NCBI GenBank assembly: GCA_965229885.1
Contig: CBDDJX010000001.1
Location: forward strand, 124,001 to 188,000
Reading direction: 5' to 3'
DNA length: 64,000 nt
Source: DATLLJ01 sp965229885
GTDB lineage: Bacteria; Acidobacteriota; Vicinamibacteria; Vicinamibacterales; CAVVIG01
In this document: positions 7,453 through 16,300 of the stretch, one piece after another
Layout: each line of letters opens with the position of its first letter
Position numbering within the stretch: position 1 is the stretch's first letter
Made by a program: the position numbers and the translations under genes
The notes under the pieces: model-generated
What the model saw: the letters and a program-made list of their open reading frames with translations, nothing else
Databases searched by the model: none
Told to the model about the DNA's origin: nothing

Positions 7453-8340
7453 ATGAAACTCAAACTTGGCATCCCGAAAGGCTCGTTGCAGGACGCGACG
7501 GTCCAACTCTTCGCGCGCGCCGGCTTCAATCTGTACGTCAGCTCGCGGTCGTATTTCCCCACGGTGGACGACCCCGAGATCGAATGCATGTTGATCCGCG
7601 CGCAGGAGATGGCCCGTTACGTCTCCGACGGGGTGCTTGACGCGGGGCTCACCGGCCAGGACTGGATTGCGGAACACGAGCTCGGCGAAGGCACGACCGG
7701 CGTCCTCACCAGCGTCGCGGACCTTACTTACGCCAAGCAAAGCTTCGGTAAAGTCCGATGGGTGCTGGCGGCGCCGGAAGATTCAGCGATGCGGTCGGCA
7801 GCCGATCTTGGAGGCAAGACGATCGCGACCGAGCTCGTGCGCGTCACGCGCGCCTATTTCCAGCGTCACGGCGTCGCGGCGAACGTCGAATTTTCCTGGG
7901 GCGCGACCGAAGTCAAGCCGCCGGTGCTGGCGGACGCGATCGTCGAGGCCACCGAAACCGGCTCGACGCTGCGCGCGAACCAGCTCCGCATTCTTGACAC
8001 GGTCATGGAGTCGAATACACAGCTCATCGCGAACCGCTCGGCGCTGGCGGATGACTGGAAGCGGACCAAAATCGAAAACATCGCGCTGCTGCTCAAGGCC
8101 GCCATCGAAGCGCAGGGGCGCGTCGGCCTGATGCTCAACGTGCGACAGCCGGATCTGCAGACAGTGCTCGCCTTGTTGCCGGCGCTTCAGCGGCCGACCA
8201 TCTCGTCGCTGAGCGACGAGGAATGGGTCGCCGTCAACACGATCATCGAGGAGCGCACGGTCCGCGATCTGATTCCGAAGCTCAAGGCCGCCCGCGCGCA
8301 AGGTATCGTCGAATATCCGCTGAACAAGATCGTCTTGTGA
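7453..8340 (+). CDS. hisG: ATP phosphoribosyltransferase HisG (long form)
   Basis: This enzyme condenses ATP and PRPP in the first committed step of histidine synthesis. The 295-residue length and the C-terminal portion (TIEERTVRDLIPKLKAARAQ) indicate the long form with a regulatory domain, so no HisZ partner is needed and feedback inhibition by histidine is expected. The loop ETGSTLRANQLRILD near residues 167-181 is the PRPP-binding region. The ATG at 7453 is preferred over a TTG two codons earlier, with GAAGGAA upstream as ribosome site. The stop overlaps the hisD start (TGATG). Confidence 0.95.
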   Translation: MKLKLGIPKGSLQDATVQLFARAGFNLYVSSRSYFPTVDDPEIECMLIRAQEMARYVSDGVLDAGLTGQDWIAEHELGEGTTGVLTSVADLTYAKQSFGKVRWVLAAPEDSAMRSAADLGGKTIATELVRVTRAYFQRHGVAANVEFSWGATEVKPPVLADAIVEATETGSTLRANQLRILDTVMESNTQLIANRSALADDWKRTKIENIALLLKAAIEAQGRVGLMLNVRQPDLQTVLALLPALQRPTISSLSDEEWVAVNTIIEERTVRDLIPKLKAARAQGIVEYPLNKIVL

Positions 8341-9593
8341 TGAGAATCATTAACGCGAGCGACAAGCGAGCGGTCGCGCGGGTCATCGCCTCCGGGGCCT
8401 CCGGCGTTCGCGGCGGCCGTGGGGATCGCGCTCTCGACCGACGGGTCCGCGCCATCGTCGACCGCGTTCGGTCGGAGGGCGATAGCGCCCTGCTGCGTTT
8501 CGCGCGAAAATTCGACGGCGTGGCGCCCCCGATCGAGGTAACGGCCGAAGAGATGCGCGAGCAGGCCAAGCGCGTGGCGCCCGATGTCCGACGCGCGCTT
8601 CGGCAGGCCGCTCGCAATATCGCCCGCGTCGCCTTCCGGCAGATTCCGCGGCGCTGGGATCTGGAGGTTGCACCCGGCGTCTCGATCGAGCAGCGGGTCG
8701 AGCCGATCGCGCGCGTCGGCTGTTACGTCCCTGGAGGACGCTTTCCGCTGCCCTCTTCGCTCCTGATGACGGCGGTCCCGGCGGGGGTGGCCGGGGTGCC
8801 GGACATCATCGCCGTCTGCCCGCGGCCGGATCCGGTCGTGATGGCGGCCGCTCTGGAGGCCGGGGTGAGCCGCTTGTTTCGCGTCGGCGGCGCGCACGCC
8901 ATCGCCGCGCTTGCGTACGGGACCGCGACGATGCCGCGCGTCGACAAGATCGTCGGGCCAGGGAACAAGTACGTGGCTGCCGCGAAGTCCATGGTCGCGG
9001 GCGATTGCGCGATCGATTTCCATGCCGGGCCGACAGAAATCGTCACCGTCGCGGCCACGGGACGAGCCGCGTGGATTGCCGCGGATCTGGTCGCGCAGGC
9101 TGAGCATGATCTCGACGCGCGAGCGATGATGATCACCTGGAGCCGGCCGTTCGCCGAGCGTGTCGCCCGAGCGGTCGCGACGCAGGCTGCCGGTCGTGAC
9201 ATCGTCAAGCAATCGCTGGCGGCCCACGGTGTGATTGTCGTCGTCGGCTCAGCCGACGAGGCCATGACGCTGGCCAACCGAATCGCTCCCGAGCACCTGG
9301 TCGTCGACCGCGAATCGCTCACGCGGCGGCCGCTGACCGCGGGCGCGGTCTTCATCGGCCCCTACGCGGCGCAGGCGGCCGGCGATTACGCGACCGGGTC
9401 GAACCATGTGCTGCCGACCTCCGGCGCCGCCCGCTTTCGCGGCGGCCTGAGCGCGGCCGACTTCATGCGCGTGATGTCGGTGCAGCGCGTGACGCGGGCC
9501 GGTCTCGCGCGGCTGCGGCCGACGATCGTGCCGCTCGCGCGCGCGGAAGGATTGACCGCACACGCCGAGTCGATCGAGGTGCGCCTCCGATGA
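8340..9593 (+). CDS. hisD: histidinol dehydrogenase HisD
   Basis: An NAD- and zinc-dependent enzyme that performs the final two oxidations from histidinol to histidine. The 417-residue product has the family signature from RVDKIVGPGNKYVAAAK through DFHAGPTEI, the zinc-site segment QAEHDLDARA near residues 252-260, and the catalytic PEHLVVD near 316. The ATG at 8340 shares its A with the hisG stop, which implies translational coupling. The 3' end overlaps the hisC start in ATGA. Confidence 0.95.
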   Translation: MRIINASDKRAVARVIASGASGVRGGRGDRALDRRVRAIVDRVRSEGDSALLRFARKFDGVAPPIEVTAEEMREQAKRVAPDVRRALRQAARNIARVAFRQIPRRWDLEVAPGVSIEQRVEPIARVGCYVPGGRFPLPSSLLMTAVPAGVAGVPDIIAVCPRPDPVVMAAALEAGVSRLFRVGGAHAIAALAYGTATMPRVDKIVGPGNKYVAAAKSMVAGDCAIDFHAGPTEIVTVAATGRAAWIAADLVAQAEHDLDARAMMITWSRPFAERVARAVATQAAGRDIVKQSLAAHGVIVVVGSADEAMTLANRIAPEHLVVDRESLTRRPLTAGAVFIGPYAAQAAGDYATGSNHVLPTSGAARFRGGLSAADFMRVMSVQRVTRAGLARLRPTIVPLARAEGLTAHAESIEVRLR

Positions 9594-10633
9594 CCGCCTA
9601 CGACAAGCCGCCGGAGCTCTACGACGGGCTGCGGCTTCACCAGAACGAGAACACCGGCGGCTGTTCCCCGCGCGTGCTCGAGGCGCTGGCGAAGCTGCGC
9701 CCGGACGAAGTCGGGTTCTACCCTCCCTACGCGGCCGCGACGCGCGCGTGCGCCCAGTACCTGGGTGTCGATGCCGACGGCCTGGCCCTGACCAACGGTC
9801 TCGACGAGGGGATCATGGGGCTCGCGGTGGCGTATCTGCGGCCCCCCGTTGGCGGGCCGATTCCGGAAGCGCTCGTCCCGGAGCCGGCATTCGAAATCTT
9901 TCGCGTGGATACCGACGCCGCCGGCGGCCATCTCGTTCAAGTGATGCCGAAGCCCGATTTCACGTTCGCGCTCGACGAGGTCCTCGCGGCGATTACTCCA
10001 CGGACACGCGTTGTCTTCCTGACGAACCCGAATAATCCGACCGGCGTGTCGATGCCGCTCGACGCAATTCGGACCGTCGCACGGCGCATTCCCACAGAAG
10101 CGGTGGTAGTTGTCGACGAGGCGTACGCCGAGTTTGCCGGGACAACTTTTATTCCGGAACTGCCAGCGTTTCCAAACGTCATCGTCGGGCGAACGTTCTC
10201 GAAGGCATTCGGCCTCGCTGGCCTGCGCATCGGCTGCCTCGTCGGGGCGCGGGAGGTGCTCGATCCCGTCCGCGCGGTCATACCGGTCTACAGCGTCAAC
10301 ATCGCGGCGGTGGTGGCGGTTCAGGCCGCGCTGGCAGACCCCGCCTATCTGAGCGGCTACCTGCGACAGGTGAAGGAGTCGAAGGCGCTGCTGTACGCTG
10401 CCTGCGACCGCGTCGACCTCACGTACTGGAAGAGCGACGCGAACTTCGTCCTGGTCTGTGCCGGCGATCGGTTGCTCGCGCTCGTCAAGGGCGCCGCCGA
10501 TCGCGGCATTTATATCCGCGACCGCTCGTCCGAGCCCGGCTGCGCCGGCTGTTTCCGCGTGGCCACGGGCGTCATCGATCACACGCGTCGCTTCATTGCA
10601 GTCATGGAAGAGGTCCTGTGCGCCGCGCCGTAA
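9590..10633 (+). CDS. hisC: histidinol-phosphate aminotransferase HisC
   Basis: A PLP enzyme that transaminates imidazole-acetol phosphate with glutamate. The 347-residue product has the opening LHQNENTGG, the conserved TNPNNPTGV, the VVDEAYAEFAG segment and the Schiff-base lysine in RTFSKAFGLAGLRIG near residue 204. It starts in an ATGA overlap with hisD and its 3' end overlaps the GTG start of hisB by 16 bases, consistent with a coupled operon. Confidence 0.93.
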   Translation: MTAYDKPPELYDGLRLHQNENTGGCSPRVLEALAKLRPDEVGFYPPYAAATRACAQYLGVDADGLALTNGLDEGIMGLAVAYLRPPVGGPIPEALVPEPAFEIFRVDTDAAGGHLVQVMPKPDFTFALDEVLAAITPRTRVVFLTNPNNPTGVSMPLDAIRTVARRIPTEAVVVVDEAYAEFAGTTFIPELPAFPNVIVGRTFSKAFGLAGLRIGCLVGAREVLDPVRAVIPVYSVNIAAVVAVQAALADPAYLSGYLRQVKESKALLYAACDRVDLTYWKSDANFVLVCAGDRLLALVKGAADRGIYIRDRSSEPGCAGCFRVATGVIDHTRRFIAVMEEVLCAAP

Positions 10634-11205
10634 TCGACCGACGAACGAAGGAAACGCAGATCTCCGTGCGCCTCGGCCTCGAAGGCCAGGGGCGATACGC
10701 CATCCGAACGGGGATCCGATTCCTCGATCACATGCTAGAGCTCGTCGCGCGCCACGGGGCGTTCGATCTCAAGATCGAAGCCGACGGCGATCTCGACGTC
10801 GACCAGCACCACACGGTCGAGGACCTGGGGATCGCGTTCGGCGAGGCGGTGTCGCGAGCCATCGGCACGCGGCGTGGCATCAACCGCGCCGGTTATTTCG
10901 TCATGCCGATGGACGAAGCGCTGGCGGTTGCCGCGGTCGATCTCGGGGGGCGACCGCATGCGGTCGTCGACCTCAGAGTGCGCGTCGTGCGCGTCGGCGA
11001 CCTGCAAACCGAGCTCGTCCACGACTTCTTCGACGGCTTCGCGCTCGGCGCCCGCGCCAACGTGCACGTGAAGGTGCTGTACGGACGATCCAGCCACCAT
11101 CATGTGGAAGCGGTCTTCAAGGCGTTTGCGCGAGCGCTGCGTGTGGCCTGCTCGAAGGACAAACAGCTCGCGCGGATGCTGCCGAGCACCAAGGGCCTGT
11201 TTTGA
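10618..11205 (+). CDS. hisB: imidazoleglycerol-phosphate dehydratase HisB
   Basis: A manganese-dependent dehydratase of 195 residues, the monofunctional form without a phosphatase domain. The duplicated metal-binding motifs are present: FLDHMLELVARHG and DQHHTVED in the first half, HDFFDGFA and SSHHHVEAVFKAFARAL in the second. It uses a GTG start inside hisC. Because HisB is monofunctional and no hisN lies here, histidinol-phosphatase must be encoded elsewhere. Confidence 0.95.
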   Translation: MRRAVIDRRTKETQISVRLGLEGQGRYAIRTGIRFLDHMLELVARHGAFDLKIEADGDLDVDQHHTVEDLGIAFGEAVSRAIGTRRGINRAGYFVMPMDEALAVAAVDLGGRPHAVVDLRVRVVRVGDLQTELVHDFFDGFALGARANVHVKVLYGRSSHHHVEAVFKAFARALRVACSKDKQLARMLPSTKGLF

Positions 11206-11852
11206 TTGCCCTCATCGATTACAAGGCCGGCAACCTCACGTCGGTGCGTAAGGCCTTTGCTGCGCTTGGCGCCAACCTGCACGACCCGGCGTCGCCAGCC
11301 GATCTCGAACGGGCGACCGCGATTGTCGTACCCGGCGTCGGCCACTTCGGCGCCACCGCCGCGCTCGGTCGCAGCTGGGCTACGGCGATTCGTGCGCGCG
11401 TCGCCGAGGGACGCCCTCTGCTCGGCATCTGCCTCGGGCTCCAATGGCTGTTCGACGGCAGCGACGAAGCAGCCGACTGCCCCGGCCTTGGTCTGCTCTC
11501 GGGCACGTGTTATCGCCTGAGGGGCGCCGTCGCCCCGGGCGGCGTCCCCGCAGCCATCGACCGCTTTGCAGGGGCCCCCGGAGTCATCAAAGTCCCGCAT
11601 GTCGGCTGGAACAGCCTCGCCATCGAGCGTCCGGCGCCGATCGTGGCGGGCGTTGCGACCGGCTCGCAGGTGTACTTCACGCACAGCTTCGTAGCGCCCA
11701 TCACCGGCGACACCGTCGCCGTGACCGAACACGGCGAGCCGTTTGCGGCGATCGTGCAGCGAGGCCACATCGCGGGCGTGCAGTTTCACCCGGAAAAATC
11801 CGGCGACGTCGGGCTGCACATCCTTCGCAACTTCGTCGGTTCGGCGTCCTGA
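11202..11852 (+). CDS. hisH: imidazole glycerol phosphate synthase, glutaminase subunit HisH
   Basis: A class I glutamine amidotransferase that feeds ammonia to HisF. The 216-residue product shows the IDYKAGNL opening, the oxyanion region PGVGHFG, the nucleophile Cys in GICLGLQWLF near residue 76, and the His-Glu pair in QFHPEKSG near 194. I choose the TTG at 11202, which overlaps the hisB stop as TTGA, because this gives the expected M-I-A-L-I-D-Y start. No ATG or GTG is available nearby. Coupled to hisB and hisF. Confidence 0.92.
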   Translation: MIALIDYKAGNLTSVRKAFAALGANLHDPASPADLERATAIVVPGVGHFGATAALGRSWATAIRARVAEGRPLLGICLGLQWLFDGSDEAADCPGLGLLSGTCYRLRGAVAPGGVPAAIDRFAGAPGVIKVPHVGWNSLAIERPAPIVAGVATGSQVYFTHSFVAPITGDTVAVTEHGEPFAAIVQRGHIAGVQFHPEKSGDVGLHILRNFVGSAS

Positions 11853-12607
11853 TGCTGTCCAAGCGCATCATCGCCTGCCTCGATGTCCGCAACGGTCAGG
11901 TCGTCAAGGGCGTGAACTTCGAGAGCCTCCGATCGGCCGGCGATCCGGCGGAGCTCGCGCGCCGCTACAACCGCGAAGGCATCGACGAGCTCGTCATCCT
12001 CGACATCACCGCGACGTTCGAGCAGCGTCGCGCGCTGGCCGACACGATCGGCGCCGTGGCGCGCGAGCTGTTCATCCCTCTTGCGGTCGGCGGCGGCATC
12101 AGAACGGAAGCCGACGCGGCGGCCGCCGTCGAAGCAGGCGCCGATAAGGTGAGCCTGAATACCGCGGCGCTCTCGCAGCCGGCGCTCATCACGACGCTGG
12201 CCGGGCACTACGGCAGCCAGGCGGTGGTCGTCGCGATCGACGCGAAGCGCGCGGACGATCGGTTTGCCGTGTACGCGCGCAGCGGGCAGAGCGAGGCTGG
12301 TCGCGACGCGGTCGAATGGGCGCGTGAAGCCGAGGATCGCGGCGCGGGCGAGATTCTCCTCACCTCCATCGATCGCGACGGCACCAAGGTCGGCTTCGAC
12401 TGCCAGATGACCGCCGCCGTGTCGCAGGCGGTCTCCATTCCGGTGATCGCATCCGGCGGGGCCGGATCGCTGGATGATTTCGTCGACGTCTTCACGGCCG
12501 GCCGCGCCGACGCAGCGCTGGCCGCCTCGATCTTTCACTACGCCGAAACGAGCGTGCGCAGCCTCAAACTATACCTGCAACATCGGGGCATACCGGTGCG
12601 ACTGTAG
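11852..12607 (+). CDS. hisF: imidazole glycerol phosphate synthase, cyclase subunit HisF
   Basis: A TIM-barrel cyclase that forms imidazole glycerol phosphate and AICAR together with HisH. The 251-residue product has the catalytic Asp in IACLDVRNGQVVKG near residue 11 and the second in TSIDRDGTKVG near 174. Phosphate-binding loops read AVGGGIR and ASGGAGS. The ATG overlaps the hisH stop (TGATG), keeping the two subunits coupled in expression. Confidence 0.96.
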   Translation: MLSKRIIACLDVRNGQVVKGVNFESLRSAGDPAELARRYNREGIDELVILDITATFEQRRALADTIGAVARELFIPLAVGGGIRTEADAAAAVEAGADKVSLNTAALSQPALITTLAGHYGSQAVVVAIDAKRADDRFAVYARSGQSEAGRDAVEWAREAEDRGAGEILLTSIDRDGTKVGFDCQMTAAVSQAVSIPVIASGGAGSLDDFVDVFTAGRADAALAASIFHYAETSVRSLKLYLQHRGIPVRL

Positions 12608-12609
12608 TC

Positions 12610-13290
12610 ATGCTGATCCCTTCCATCGACCTCCAGGGCGGCGCCGTCGTGCAGCTCGTGCAGGGCGAGCGGCTCGCGATTAGAGACATGGATGTGTTCC
12701 GTTGGGTGCGCCGCTTCGAGCGATTTCCGAAAGTGCAGGTGATCGATCTCGATGCCGCGATGGGCGTCGGCGATAACCTTGCCCTCGTCCGCCAAATCGC
12801 GTCGTCACTGTCCTGTCGCGTTGGCGGAGGAATCCGCACGATCGAGCGCGCCCGGGAGGTGCTCGCGGCCGGCGCCCAGCAGATCATTGCCGGCTCTTCA
12901 TTGTTCAAGGACGGGCAGCCCGATCTCGCCTTCGCCAAAGCCCTGGCCGATGCCGTGGGGATCGACCGCGTGATTGCCGCCGTCGACAGTCGAGGCGGCC
13001 AGGTCGTCATTCACGGGTGGAGGACCACGCTGAAGCTCACTGCCGTCGAGGCCGTGCACGCGCTCGAGCCGCACTGTGGCGAGTTCCTCTACACCCACGT
13101 CGATACGGAAGGGCTGATGCGCGGCACCGACATGGAGGCGATCAGCCGAGTTCGGCAGGCCACGGAACGCCGCGTCACAGCCGCGGGCGGTATCACGACC
13201 CAGGAGGAAATTGACGCGCTCGGCGCGCTCGGCGTCGATGCGGTTGTCGGGATGGCGCTTTATGCCGGCAAGCTCTTATACAATGGATAG
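12610..13290 (+). CDS. hisA: ProFAR isomerase HisA
   Basis: A TIM-barrel isomerase opening the ribose ring of ProFAR, paralogous to HisF. The 226-residue product has the catalytic Asp in PSIDLQGGAVVQL near residue 7, VGGGIRTIERA, and the second Asp in YTHVDTEGLMRG near 164. It lies two bases after hisF and ends the histidine set. No terminator is visible before the next gene 35 bases downstream, so transcription may continue into the glycan cluster. Confidence 0.94.
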   Translation: MLIPSIDLQGGAVVQLVQGERLAIRDMDVFRWVRRFERFPKVQVIDLDAAMGVGDNLALVRQIASSLSCRVGGGIRTIERAREVLAAGAQQIIAGSSLFKDGQPDLAFAKALADAVGIDRVIAAVDSRGGQVVIHGWRTTLKLTAVEAVHALEPHCGEFLYTHVDTEGLMRGTDMEAISRVRQATERRVTAAGGITTQEEIDALGALGVDAVVGMALYAGKLLYNG

Positions 13291-13325
13291 TTGCCGCTTT
13301 TTCGGTTCACCGGCAGCAGCCTATT

Positions 13326-16300
13326 GTGAGCACCGCAGCCCAGGCCGGCTCTGCCGGTCCCGATGTTCGCGTTCGCGTCACGCCGCGCCCGGCCGCGCGC
13401 ATTACCGCGGACGGTAAATTTCTGCGTTGCGCCGCGCCTTCGCCACGCTTTGACAACGGTGCGGCTACGACGGGGCAAGCCGAAGCGCAAAGCGCGGAGG
13501 CGATAGACGGCGTTCGGTTCCTCATCAAAGGTGTGACGTACGGAACGTTCGCACCAGGCGCCGACGGATACCAGTTCCCACCTCTGACACAAGTGGCCGA
13601 GGACTTCCGCCTGATGACGGGATTCGGCATCAACACGGTCCGCACCTACACCCCGCCGCGGCTGGATCTGCTCGACGAAGCGGCGCGCCATGGACTTCGT
13701 GTCATGGTCGGGCTCCCGTGGTCGCAACATGAGGCGTTCCTCGACGATCGACGGCTGGCCCGCAGCATTCGGCGGAAAGTCGTCCGGCAGGTCGAGGAGT
13801 TGTCCCATCACCCGGCGGTGCTGACCTTCGCGCTTGGCAACGAGATTCCGTCGGGCGTCGTCCGCTGGCATGGCCGCGTCCGCATCGAGAATTTCCTGCG
13901 CGATCTCTACCAGGCTGCGAAGGCCACCTCGCCCGAGAGTCTGTTTACCTACGTCAACTTTCCGCCGACCGAGTTTCTCGATCTCTCGTTTTTCGACATC
14001 TGCGCCTTCAACGTCTACCTGCATCGCGAGCCCGAGCTGCGCGCCTATATTGCCCGCCTTCAACACGTGGCCGGCCGTAGGCCGCTGCTGCTCGCCGAAG
14101 CGGGCGCGGACAGCATTCGGGAGGGCGAATCGGGCCAGGCGGATATCACGGCGACGCACATCCGCACCGCGTTTGAAGAAGGCGCCTGCGGGGCGATCGC
14201 GTTCAGCTGGACCGACGAGTGGTGGCGCGGCGGTCATCAGGTCGAGGGCTGGGCCTTCGGCCTTGTCGATCGCGACCGCAACCCGAAGCCCGCGGCGGTC
14301 GCCGTCTCCGTGGCATTCGCCGACGCGCCGTTCCCGCCAGAGGTGCGGGCGACGTGGCCGCGCATCTCGGTCGTCGTGTGCGCCTACAATGCGGCCGACA
14401 CGCTCGAGGACTGCGTCACATCGCTCGAGAAACTGACGTATCCAGACTACGACATCATCGTCGTCAACGATGGATCGACGGATCGGACCAGTGAGATCGC
14501 GCGCGCCCACTCTCGCGTCCGCGTCATCGACACGCCGAACCGGGGCCTGAGCGCCGCGCGCAACGTCGGCCTCGCGGAAGCGACGGGAGAGGTCGTTGCC
14601 TACACCGACGCCGACGCGCGCGTCGATCGGGATTGGCTGACGTTTCTCGTCCAGCCCTTCCTCACGTCGGACGTGGTCGGCTCCGGTGGACCAAACGTGG
14701 TGCCCGACGACGATCCGCCGATGGCGCAGTGCATCGCCAGAGCGCCTGGCGAACCGACCCACGTCCTGCTCGACGATCGCATCGCCGAGCACGTGCCGGG
14801 CTGCAACATGGCGTTCCGTCGCGAAGCCCTTCTCGCGATCGGCGCGTTCAATCCGATTTATCTGCGCGCCGGCGACGATGTCGACGTGTGCTGGCGCATG
14901 CAGGCACGCGGCTGGAGAATCGGATTCGCGGGGGCGGCGCTCGTCTGGCATCACCATCGCTCGTCGATCAGGGCCTATTGGCGGCAGCAAATCGGCTACG
15001 GCGAAGGCGAGACGTGGCTGATGGCCCACCATCCGGAGAAATTCCTCGACGGGCACATGCTCTGGCGCGGACGCATCTACAGTCCGCTGCCGTGTATCCG
15101 TTCGCTGGACGGCACGAAGATCAACGCGGGTATCTGGGGCACGGCGGCCTTCCCCTCCGTGTACCGAACCGACGTGCATCCGTTCGCGTTCCTCCCGCAT
15201 TCGATCCGTTGGCAGGTGTGGTCACTCCTGTTCACGCTCGCGGGCCTCACGATCGGCGCCCTGGGCCACTATGAATGGACGTCGGCGCTGCTCGTCGGGA
15301 TGGGCGCCATCGGGCTGACGGCCACGATCGCCAAGAACCTGACGTACGCCATCCGGTCGCAAGTCGACTCGCTGCCGGGCAGCACGTTGTGGTACCGCGC
15401 GGCGGTCGCCGTTCTCCATTTCATCCAACCGCTCGCGAGGGTCCGCGGACGGATCCGCGGCGTCCTGTCGCCGCCAGAAATCGCGTTGCCGCACACGGTG
15501 GCGCAGAAGAGCCGCCGACCTCGGCCGTCACTCGCTGAATGCTGGCGCGCGATTCTGCTGCTGTCCGGCACGGTGACGGAGGACCGTTTCTGGAGCGAGA
15601 CGTGGACGTCGTCGGAGCGCGTACTGTCGCAGCTGGCCGACTGGCTGCGCCAATCGCGCGCGGTGCGCGCGATTGAAATCGACGAAGGCTGGTCCGACGA
15701 TCGCGACCTCGGCATTCCCGTCGGCCGGTGGGCCTGGCTCGATGCGCGCGCGCTCGTGGAGGATCACGGCGGCGGCAAGTCGATGCTTCGCATCAGCACG
15801 CACTTGCGGCCGACGATGCTGGGCGTCGTCACCGCGCTCGCGCTGGGCCTCGCGCTGTTTGTCGCGGCGGTGTTCGGCGTCGCCCTCAGATGGCCGCCGG
15901 CGGGCGCGGTCACCGCCGGCTTGACGATGCTCGCCATCGCGGCAGCTCTGTGGGGCACGGCTCGGGCGACGGCCGTCCTCGGCCGGAGCATCACGCGGGT
16001 GACGATTGGCCAGGCCATGCACCAGATGCCCTCTGGACCGACGAGGGCGCCGCTCGCGGCGCCCTCGCTGCTGCGCATGTACGGCCTGCGGAGCTCCACG
16101 ATCTTCGTCGTGATGATTCTGTCGCTCGGGGCCAGCACATTCATGCTGCGCGAGGCGGCGACCGGCCCTGTCATCGGCGGGCAGAAGGGGTACGCGGGCG
16201 ACTACGGCCCGGCCATCGAGGCCTGGCTCGATACCCCGGGCGGCGTGGTGGTCGCGCCAAATGGCGACGTCTACGTCGCCGATTCCAACAACCACGTGAT

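Noticed and set aside
13260..15200. 646-codon minus-strand frame opposite the GH-GT2-NHL gene
   Set aside because: Asp/Arg-rich composition without motifs; the plus strand carries clear hydrolase and GT2 motifs.
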